Assembly: GCA_965208395.1 (NCBI GenBank)
Contig: CBDBON010000001.1
Location: forward strand, 186,001 to 250,000
Length of the DNA: 64,000 nucleotides
Direction: 5' to 3'
Source of the DNA: CBDBON01 sp965208395
Lineage (GTDB): Bacteria > Chloroflexota > Dehalococcoidia > Lucifugimonadales > CBDBON01
The translations under genes were made by a program, and so were the position numbers. The notes beneath the pieces were generated by a model that was not told the DNA's origin, did no database searches, and was given only the letters and a program-made list of their open reading frames with translations. Below, piece by piece: positions 58,088 to 64,000 of the stretch; position 1 is the first letter of the stretch, and every line of letters begins with the position of its first letter.

Positions 58088-59800
58088 TCACATCGGCAGG
58101 GAGACATGGCTCTTCCATCGGGCGATCGCGGCCTCGGCGCGCGGGCTGATCGCCCGCTGCACCTGCACGTTGATCAGCGCCGGCAACTCCGATCCAAATG
58201 CGCGTCCGACCGCGGCGGGAAGCTCGGCCGCGTCCCGGACAGTCTCACCGTATCCACCGAGCGACCGCACCACCTCGTCGTACCGGGTCGGCAGCAGATC
58301 GGTGGCGACCGGCTTGCCATACACTCCCAGCTGGATCTGCCGGTCTATCCCCCACGCCGAGTCGTTGCCCAGTATCGCCGTGACATTCAGCCCGTGCCGC
58401 ACCGCCGTGTCGAACTCCATCCCGTTGAAGCCGAAGCTGCCGTCCCCGGTCAGAACGATCACGCGGCGCTCAGGGTGGGCCAGCTTTGCCGCCAGCGCCG
58501 TCGGCAGCGCCGTCCCCAGCATCCCCAGCGTGGAGACGTACCACCAGCTCCTGGGCGTGACGGCCGGCAGGTAGGCCCGGCCGAAATGGCAGTAATCCCC
58601 GCCGTCGAACACCAGGTAGTCGTCAGGACGCAGTAGCGGCTTCAGGCTCTTGTGAACGTCCATCGCGTGCATCGTCGGCTCGGCCGCGGCCAGGGACTCC
58701 AGTCCTTCGATGAACGATTCCTGCTCCTGTCGGAGCTGGTCCAGCCAGGGCAGCTCTCTCCACTCGTGCGCCGCAGCCTCGTCCGCAAGCTGGCCAAGCA
58801 CTGCGCCTACGTCGCCCGCGATGCCCACCGCGACCCCGCGGTTGCGCCCGATCTCGGCAGGCGACGGATCGATCTGGATGAGACGGGCCTGCGCCGATAC
58901 GGTGGGCGGCATGGCATAGCCGACGATCAGGTCCTGCTTCCTGCCGAGCAGCACGACCAGGTCCGCCTCCCGGATGAGGCGGGCGGCGGCGCTCAGGCCG
59001 GTGTCGAAGAAGCCGAAGCAGTAGGGGTGGTCGTCCGACACCAGTCCGCGGGCGTCACCCTCCGTCAGGAGAGGGAGTCTGGTCGTCTCGATGAATCTCT
59101 GGAGCGTCTCTCCCGATCCGCCCTGCGCCGCGGCGCTCCCCGCGATGATCATCGGGCGCTCCGCGGTTCGTAGCAGATCGACGGCGTCGGCGATCAGGCT
59201 GGCCGGTGCCGGAGTCGGCTCGGTCGTCCGGTACTCGTGGGCGGGATAGAAGGCGACGTCCTCCTCCGGTACCTCCTGCCCCTGTATGTCGACCGGGATA
59301 GTGAGATGCACCGGTCCGCGCCGGTCGCTGTAGGCGAGGCGCACCGCGTGCGCGATCATGTCGGGGATGCGGCGGGCGTCGGTCACCGTCCACGATCCCT
59401 TTGTCGTCGGACTTGCCATGCCGGTCTGGTCGATCTCCTGCATCGCGCCGCGGCCCAGCTCGTGCAGCTCGGCGCAGCCGCTGATTGAGAGCAGCGGACT
59501 CCCCGAGTGCATCGCGTTGGCGAGTCCGGGCACCGCGTTGGCGAAGCCGGGAGTAGTGTACATAGCGACTCCCGGCTGACCGGTGATCCGTCCCCAGGCG
59601 TCGGCCATGTGGACCGCGGCCTGCTCGTGCCGTGTGTCGATCAGCCTGAACTCCTCGTCGGCCAGCACGTTCAGCACGGGGAGCACGTGGTCGCCAGCCA
59701 GCGTGAACACATTGCTGACGCCCTCCATCCGGAGCGCTCTGGCGATGAGCTGTCCGCCGTTTACCGTCCCGCGTCGTGACAAGAGTCCCAGTCCTTCCAC
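58088..59800 (-). CDS. Thiamine-diphosphate-dependent enzyme (acetolactate synthase/2-hydroxyacyl-CoA lyase-like)
   Basis: 570 residues from GTG 59800; a TTG at 59782 is an alternative start. Catalytic Glu59 is in DTRHEQAAVHMADAWGR, the central domain includes RPMIIAGSAAAQG, and the TPP/Mg motif GDGSFGFNGMEFDTA with NDSAWG lies near residue 450. The family includes acetolactate synthase, oxalyl-CoA decarboxylase and 2-hydroxyacyl-CoA lyase. The adjacent CoA-transferase favours the last two, though a motif decisive for CoA binding was not identified. It is the first gene of the minus cluster. Confidence 0.88.
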   Translation of the reverse strand: MEGLGLLSRRGTVNGGQLIARALRMEGVSNVFTLAGDHVLPVLNVLADEEFRLIDTRHEQAAVHMADAWGRITGQPGVAMYTTPGFANAVPGLANAMHSGSPLLSISGCAELHELGRGAMQEIDQTGMASPTTKGSWTVTDARRIPDMIAHAVRLAYSDRRGPVHLTIPVDIQGQEVPEEDVAFYPAHEYRTTEPTPAPASLIADAVDLLRTAERPMIIAGSAAAQGGSGETLQRFIETTRLPLLTEGDARGLVSDDHPYCFGFFDTGLSAAARLIREADLVVLLGRKQDLIVGYAMPPTVSAQARLIQIDPSPAEIGRNRGVAVGIAGDVGAVLGQLADEAAAHEWRELPWLDQLRQEQESFIEGLESLAAAEPTMHAMDVHKSLKPLLRPDDYLVFDGGDYCHFGRAYLPAVTPRSWWYVSTLGMLGTALPTALAAKLAHPERRVIVLTGDGSFGFNGMEFDTAVRHGLNVTAILGNDSAWGIDRQIQLGVYGKPVATDLLPTRYDEVVRSLGGYGETVRDAAELPAAVGRAFGSELPALINVQVQRAISPRAEAAIARWKSHVSLPM

Positions 59801-59845
59801 TGTTCACTGCCCGCTACCCACTACGCGGTGCCATTGTATCATCGG

Positions 59846-59851
59846 TTATAC
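59846..59851 (+). promoter_or_regulatory. -10 box giving a possibly leaderless epimerase mRNA
   Basis: TATACT at 59846-59851 ends eight bases before ATG 59860, about where transcription should start. No ribosome-binding site lies between. The -35 region is weak. Confidence 0.4.
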
Positions 59852-59859
59852 TTCGGCAG

Positions 59860-60825
59860 ATGAATATTTTGTTGACCGGCTGTGCCGGCTTCATAGCCTC
59901 GAACGTCTGCCGTATTCTCATAGAGCGGGGCGACTCGGTCACAGGCGTAGACAATCTCGACGACTCATACGACGTCCGTATGAAGCGATGGCGGCTCGAC
60001 CGTCTGGCGCATCCCCGGCTGTCGCTCCACGACGCCGACATCTCGGACATCGCCTCGCTCCGTCCTCTGTTCGAATCGGGATCTCCGTTCGACGCGGTCA
60101 TCAATCTCGGCGCGAAGGCGGGGATTCGGGCGAGCATCGAAGACCCGCACGCCTTCTATGAGTCGAACACGACCGGGACACTCAACCTCCTCGAGCTCTG
60201 CAGGCAGTTCGGCGTCCCCAAGTTCGTGCTGGCGTCCACGTCCAGCGTATACGGCGAGGAGACGCCCAGGCCTTTTCGGGAGGACGGAGACACCAGCCGC
60301 CCAATCTCTCCATACGCGGCGTCGAAGAAGGCCGCTGAGACGATGGTCTACACCTATCACTACCTGCACGGGACCGACGCCACCGTGCTGCGCTACTTCA
60401 CCGTGTACGGTCCGGCGGGCCGCCCCGACATGAGCATCTTCAGATTCATACGCGCCGTCTACGAGGGGGATGAGCTCACCCTCTACGGAGACGGCAGCGC
60501 GGAGCGCGACTTCACCTACGTCGACGACGTCGCGTCGGGGACTGTCGCGGCGCTCAGACCGCTCGGATTCGAGATTATCAACCTCGGCGGCAACCGGGTC
60601 TACCCCATGTCGCAGGTGATCGCCATGATCGAGGAGTGTCTCCGGATGAAGGCCCGAGTTCGCCGGACCGCGCCGCACCCGGCCGACATGCACGCGACCT
60701 GGGCCGATATAGAATGCGCCAAGCGCATCCTCGACTGGGAGCCGAGGGTCTCACTCGAGGAGGGCATCCGCCGCACAGCCGACTGGTATATCGAGAACCG
60801 CTCCTGGGCGCGGCGCCTCGAGTAG
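59860..60825 (+). CDS. NAD-dependent epimerase/dehydratase (UDP-glucuronate/glucose 4-epimerase-like)
   Basis: 321 residues from ATG 59860. The extended SDR fold has TGCAGFIAS at residues 6-14, VDNLDDSYD, ASTSSVYGE and the catalytic Y152-xxx-K156 in SPYAASKKAAE. The RYFTVYGPAGRPDMSIFRF region matches UDP-glucuronate 4-epimerases. It would make sugar nucleotides for envelope glycans. A TATACT lies just eight bases before the start codon, with no Shine-Dalgarno sequence, so the mRNA may be leaderless. Divergent from the TPP-enzyme gene. Confidence 0.88.
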   Translation: MNILLTGCAGFIASNVCRILIERGDSVTGVDNLDDSYDVRMKRWRLDRLAHPRLSLHDADISDIASLRPLFESGSPFDAVINLGAKAGIRASIEDPHAFYESNTTGTLNLLELCRQFGVPKFVLASTSSVYGEETPRPFREDGDTSRPISPYAASKKAAETMVYTYHYLHGTDATVLRYFTVYGPAGRPDMSIFRFIRAVYEGDELTLYGDGSAERDFTYVDDVASGTVAALRPLGFEIINLGGNRVYPMSQVIAMIEECLRMKARVRRTAPHPADMHATWADIECAKRILDWEPRVSLEEGIRRTADWYIENRSWARRLE

Positions 60826-60858
60826 CCTCCCTAAAAGGCAGCTCGGCGTACTGGCGGC

Positions 60859-60902
60859 TCTTACCTCATTCTCCCGCGGAGCCGGGGGAAGATTGAGATG
60901 GG
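60859..60902. repeat. REP-like palindromic intergenic repeat, copy 2
   Basis: The stem TTCTCCCG/CGGGGGAA is flanked by GCTCTTACCT on the left and GATTGAGATGGG on the right, matching the flanks of the repeat at 56714-56752. The sequence between is diverged. Both copies are intergenic. Confidence 0.45.
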
Positions 60903-60938
60903 CCGAAAGCCTGAACAGCTACGAGGTCATGCGGCTTG

Positions 60939-60967
60939 TTGACGCCCCCGAACGTCAGTGCTATAAT
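60939..60967 (+). promoter_or_regulatory. Sigma-70 promoter upstream of the P1 peptidase operon
   Basis: TTGACG at 60939-60944 and TATAAT at 60962-60967 with a 17-base spacer. It drives a long leader before the start at 61311. Confidence 0.7.
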
Positions 60968-61310
60968 CTCGCTATACGCCGCACATCGCCCGACAGGAGA
61001 CGCCCATTTTTGACCAACCCGACCACATATACGACCCACATGATGCAACCTGCCGTCTCTGGCAGGCGGACCTGTCAGATTGAGCGGTGATTCGTACGAC
61101 GATCCTGACACGGGTCAAATATGGGAAACGGCATAATGCATGAAAATACGACACCTGAGAACGGTTTGACCCTCGTCGCCGCCGTTGAAAGGTGTGCAGC
61201 CGGGCTGCTACCATATCGGTTGCAGCCAATCCTGTACGGGAACGGTGAGCATTCTTGCGAACTATCTTTGTTGCGCGCTTTCGAGCGCTTCCCGCGCGCC
61301 GGAGGGTCTG

Positions 61311-62306
61311 ATGACCGCCGGCTCCATTACCGACGTGGTCGGCATCCGTGTAGGACACCACACGGACGTCGGCTCGGCCACGGGTTGCACCGTCGTCCTC
61401 TGCGAGGCGGGCGCCGTCGGCGGCTGCGACGTGCGTGGAGGGGCGCCCGGCACGCGTGAGACCGACCTGCTGCGCCCCACCGCGCTGGTCAGCGAAGTCC
61501 ACGCCGTCTTGCTCTCAGGCGGTAGCGCCTTCGGACTAGACGCCGCGTCAGGAGTGATGCGCTTCCTGGAGGAGCGGGGTCTCGGCTACAGAGTAGGCGG
61601 CGCGGTCGTCCCCATCGTGCCCGCTGCCATCCTCTTCGACCTCGGTCTCGTGACCGGCCGCGTGCGCCCTGGACCCGACGCCGGGTATGAGGCCTGTGAG
61701 CGCGCCGGCTCCGGTGCAGTTGGGGAGGGGAGCGTCGGTGCCGGAACGGGCGCGACCGTAGCCAAGCTGCTGGGCGTGGACAGATGTGTGAAGGGCGGGG
61801 CCGGTACGGCGTCGGTTGATCTTGGCGACGGAGTCGTCGTCGGCGCGCTGACGTGCGTCAACGCGCTGGGTGGTGTGCGCGATCCGGAGAGCGGCGAGAT
61901 GGTAGCCGGGCCGCGCGATGCCGACGGCGCGATGCTCGACGCTATGAGCCTGATTACGTCGCCCGGCTATGACGCGCCCCGGACCCCTCCGGGCGCCAAC
62001 ACGACGATAGGCGTCGTCGCGACCAGCGCGGCGCTGACCAAGGCGCAGGCCAATAGGCTCGCACAGGCCGCGCATGACGGGATCGCCATGGCGGTCACGC
62101 CCGCGCACATGATGGGAGACGGCGACACCCTCTTCGCGCTCTCGACCGGTGCAGTGGATGCCCCGGCGGCCATGGACAGGATCTGCGCCGCGGCGGCCCT
62201 CTGCGTGGCTAGGGCGGTCGTTCGCGCCGTCAGGTTGGCCGTGAGCCTGGGAGGCGTCCCGTCGATAAGCGATATGGAGATGACCGGGGGAGACGGCCGT
62301 GGATGA
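61311..62306 (+). CDS. P1/S58-family self-processing peptidase (DmpA-like)
   Basis: 331 residues from ATG 61311, with GGAGGG six bases upstream. GIRVGHHTD near the N-terminus, LLSGGSAFGLDAASGVMR, and the autocleavage site N230-T231 in ANTTIGVVATSA place it in the DmpA/BapA N-terminal-nucleophile family. These split into two chains and act as aminopeptidases or beta-peptidyl amidases. It overlaps the DUF2520 gene by eight bases, so it is co-translated with pantothenate-related genes. Substrate unknown. Confidence 0.87.
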   Translation: MTAGSITDVVGIRVGHHTDVGSATGCTVVLCEAGAVGGCDVRGGAPGTRETDLLRPTALVSEVHAVLLSGGSAFGLDAASGVMRFLEERGLGYRVGGAVVPIVPAAILFDLGLVTGRVRPGPDAGYEACERAGSGAVGEGSVGAGTGATVAKLLGVDRCVKGGAGTASVDLGDGVVVGALTCVNALGGVRDPESGEMVAGPRDADGAMLDAMSLITSPGYDAPRTPPGANTTIGVVATSAALTKAQANRLAQAAHDGIAMAVTPAHMMGDGDTLFALSTGAVDAPAAMDRICAAAALCVARAVVRAVRLAVSLGGVPSISDMEMTGGDGRG

Positions 62307-63186
62307 GATAAGCCGGGAGTCGAAGATCGGGTTCATAGGCGCGGGGCTGGTCGGCGGATCGCTGGCGGTCGCGCTGGCGAGGGCGGGCTATCCGGTCGTG
62401 GCGGTCGCGAGCCGGACGCACGCTTCGGCCGCCGGTCTGGCCGCCCGTGTCCGCGGGTGCGCCGTCTACACGCGGCCCCAGGAGGTGGTCGACGCCTCCG
62501 ACATCGTGTTCGTGACCACCACGGACGGCGCCATACGGGAGGTGGCCGCCGCGCAGAGATGGCGCCGCGGCCAGGGGGCGGTCCACTGTGCGGGAGCAGC
62601 CTCGCTGGACGTGCTGGAGGGCGCGGCGCGGGACGGTGCGTTCGCCGGTGCCATGCATCCGCTGCAGGCCTTCTCTTCGGTCGAGAACGGAGTCGAGAGC
62701 ATCCCCGGGACGACCTTCGGCATCGAGGCGGAGCCCCCGATGAGGGAATACCTCCGCGCTATGGTGCTGGCGATTGGCGGCAGTGCGGTGTTCGTGCGCG
62801 CGGAAGACAAGGCGCTCTACCACCTGACCGGTGTGATGATGGGAGGACTGCTCACCACGCTTGGGGCAACGGCGGCGCAGCTTTGGGACCGGATCGGGAT
62901 GAGCCGTGACGAAGGCGTCAGGGCGCTGGTGCCGATGATGCGCAGCGTTTCGCATAACCTGGAGAGGTCGGGTTTGCCGGGCGCGGTTGCCGGCCCCTAC
63001 ATGCGCGGGGATACCGGGACGATCAGGAGCCACCTCGAGGCGCTCCGGGCGAAGGCGCCGGACGTGCTTCCGCTCTACTGCCAGCTCGCGCTGGCTGGTC
63101 TCCCATTCTGTGTAGAGAAGGGTCTGCCGGAGGAGAGGGCGGACGAGATACGGGCGTTGGTGGAGCGCTTCCGTCCCGGCGTCTAA
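62299..63186 (+). CDS. Rossmann-fold DUF2520 dehydrogenase next to panB
   Basis: 295 residues from GTG 62299. NAD(P)-binding IGFIGAGLVGGSLA near residues 10-23, then VVAVASRTHASAAGLA and a C-terminal helical domain with GAMHPLQAFSS and YHLTGVMMGGLLTTL, the DUF2520 signature. The family is related to 6-phosphogluconate dehydrogenase-like reductases, and DUF2520 genes often lie beside panB. A ketopantoate reductase role is a reasonable inference. It is 48 bases before panB. Confidence 0.85.
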   Translation: MDEISRESKIGFIGAGLVGGSLAVALARAGYPVVAVASRTHASAAGLAARVRGCAVYTRPQEVVDASDIVFVTTTDGAIREVAAAQRWRRGQGAVHCAGAASLDVLEGAARDGAFAGAMHPLQAFSSVENGVESIPGTTFGIEAEPPMREYLRAMVLAIGGSAVFVRAEDKALYHLTGVMMGGLLTTLGATAAQLWDRIGMSRDEGVRALVPMMRSVSHNLERSGLPGAVAGPYMRGDTGTIRSHLEALRAKAPDVLPLYCQLALAGLPFCVEKGLPEERADEIRALVERFRPGV

Positions 63187-63234
63187 CATACGGCGATAGA
63201 CAGACCCCGTACGGGGAGCAGCACAGGAGATACC

Positions 63235-64000
63235 GTGGTGCGCGTCACCATCAACCGGCTTCGGAAGATGAAACAAAACGGCGAGAAGATCGCCATGATG
63301 ACCGCCTACGACTACACCTCGGCGCAGATAGTCGAGCGTGCCGGCGTGCCGATCATCTTGGTCGGAGACAGCTTGGGGCAGGTCGTCCTCGGTTACGAGA
63401 CGACCCTCCCCGTGAGTATGGATGAGATGCTCCACCACGTCCGGGCGGTGGTGAGAGGCTCGACCGACGCTCACGTCGTCGTGGATATGCCGTTCCTGAG
63501 CTACCAGGCCGACGCGGCCGAGGCGGTCCGCAACGCTGGACGGCTGCTCAAAGAGGGAGGTGCGCAGTCGGTCAAACTGGAGGGTGGCGAGCGGCTGGCC
63601 GGAACGATCAGCCGCATCGTTGGCGCGGGCATCCCCGTGATGGGCCACATAGGTCTGATGCCGCAGGCCCTCAACCAGATGAGCGGCTACCGGGTGCAAG
63701 GCAGGTCAGATGAGGACGCGGCCCGGCTGATGCGGGACGCCGTGGCGGTGGAGGAGGCGGGCGTGTACGCGATCGTGATTGAGAGCGTGCCCGCGCCGCT
63801 CGCGCGCTCCATCACCGAACGGGTCGGCGTCCCGACCATCGGGATCGGCGCCGGTGTCCACTGCGACGGACAGGTGCAGGTGCTGCACGATCTTCTGGGA
63901 CTCTACACCGACTTCGTCCCCAAGCACACGCGGAGGTATGCGGATCTGGGTAGACCCGCGGTCGAGGCTGTGTCGGCCTACGTCGAGGACGTCCGATCCG
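63235..64000 (+). CDS. panB: 3-methyl-2-oxobutanoate hydroxymethyltransferase, cut by the window edge
   Basis: 255 codons are visible and the frame runs off the right end; PanB is normally about 265-280 residues. The start is GTG 63235 (AGGAGA upstream; GTG at 63238 is also possible). MMTAYDYTSAQIVERAGVP, VGDSLGQVVLGYETTLPV (Mg-binding Asp), VVDMPFLSYQ (second Asp), VKLEGG (Glu), MGHIGLMPQ and IGIGAG are PanB signatures. It makes ketopantoate from 2-oxoisovalerate and methylene-tetrahydrofolate, the first step to pantothenate and CoA. Confidence 0.95.
   Translation, partial: MVRVTINRLRKMKQNGEKIAMMTAYDYTSAQIVERAGVPIILVGDSLGQVVLGYETTLPVSMDEMLHHVRAVVRGSTDAHVVVDMPFLSYQADAAEAVRNAGRLLKEGGAQSVKLEGGERLAGTISRIVGAGIPVMGHIGLMPQALNQMSGYRVQGRSDEDAARLMRDAVAVEEAGVYAIVIESVPAPLARSITERVGVPTIGIGAGVHCDGQVQVLHDLLGLYTDFVPKHTRRYADLGRPAVEAVSAYVEDVRS

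Larger units (their letters stand above)
60826..61310. other. Intergenic region with promoter, repeat and long leader
   Basis: 485 bases. It contains a REP-like palindrome (60859-60902), a good promoter at 60939-60967, and a leader of about 340 bases before the peptidase start. The leader has a small hairpin CCTGCC/GGCAGG (about 61047-61064) and a 26-codon frame from TTG 61010 to the stop ending at 61090, preceded by CAGGAGA. No riboswitch class was recognised. Confidence 0.5.

Noticed and set aside
62230..63699. 489-residue minus-strand open frame opposite the DUF2520 gene and panB
   Set aside because: Both sense genes have family signatures; the antisense frame has none.
1..64000. CRISPR array, tRNA and rRNA genes
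   Set aside because: No regularly spaced direct repeats, no T-loop/anticodon cloverleaf pattern and no rRNA sequence were recognised on either strand.

Overview
The window reads as chromosome of a GC-rich, Gram-negative-like, respiring bacterium, most likely of the phylum Chloroflexota and plausibly a SAR202/Dehalococcoidia-type lineage. That is an inference. It rests on one long ribosomal super-operon, an alternative complex III (ACIII) respiratory operon, and accessory catabolic genes: an enolase-superfamily dehydratase, HpcH-type aldolase, FAH-type hydrolase, type III CoA-transferase and a TPP enzyme. No rRNA, tRNA or CRISPR array was seen.

Layout. (1) About 1-15,070 is an accessory, defence-island-like segment. 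It holds a regulator with four tandem XRE-type helix-turn-helix domains, then a coupled operon of an excisionase-like HTH protein, a PLD-nuclease/SNF2-helicase fusion and a large Eco57I/type ISP-like adenine methyltransferase. A PIN toxin and its partner, a DUF4258-like remnant, and a 1343-residue STAND NTPase with an N-terminal PD-(D/E)xK nuclease (Avs-like) follow. It ends with an IS21 istA scrap and an MBL-fold hydrolase gene lacking its 5' half, so the junction with the stable chromosome lies near 15,070. (2) 15,635-19,819 holds priA (whose winged-helix region carries three tandem 67-residue repeats) and rplS on the minus strand, and an Fpg-family glycosylase on the plus strand. (3) 20,054-41,952 is an HU gene with a clear terminator, then a near-consensus sigma-70 promoter driving rpsL-rpsG-fusA, S10, spc and alpha genes through truA-rplM-rpsI. 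tuf is absent from its usual place, rplO carries an apparent 1-nt frameshift, rplE and rpsQ have long extensions, and an unrelated membrane-protein gene sits between rpsK and rpsD. (4) 42,045-50,166 (minus) is an ACIII operon with a pentaheme cytochrome, split ActB, two NrfD-like subunits, ActD and a monoheme lipoprotein. (5) 50,524-53,449 (plus) is a three-gene operon suggesting acid-sugar catabolism; 53,647-59,800 (minus) holds a TPP enzyme, CoA-transferase, CinA-like protein, FAH-family protein and PTE-like hydrolase. (6) 59,860-64,000 (plus) holds an SDR epimerase, a P1-family peptidase, a DUF2520 dehydrogenase and the start of panB.

How the genes work together. The defence genes form at least two candidate modules: a modification/translocation/PLD-nuclease system and a single-gene STAND effector. 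The super-operon supplies the ribosome, Sec translocon, adenylate kinase, methionine aminopeptidase, IF-1 and RNA polymerase alpha. ACIII oxidises quinol and passes electrons to cytochrome c; no terminal oxidase is visible next to it. The catabolic genes probably process sugar acids and acyl-CoA intermediates, and the right edge enters pantothenate synthesis. Composition differences were judged by eye, and family calls come from motif recognition without database searches.
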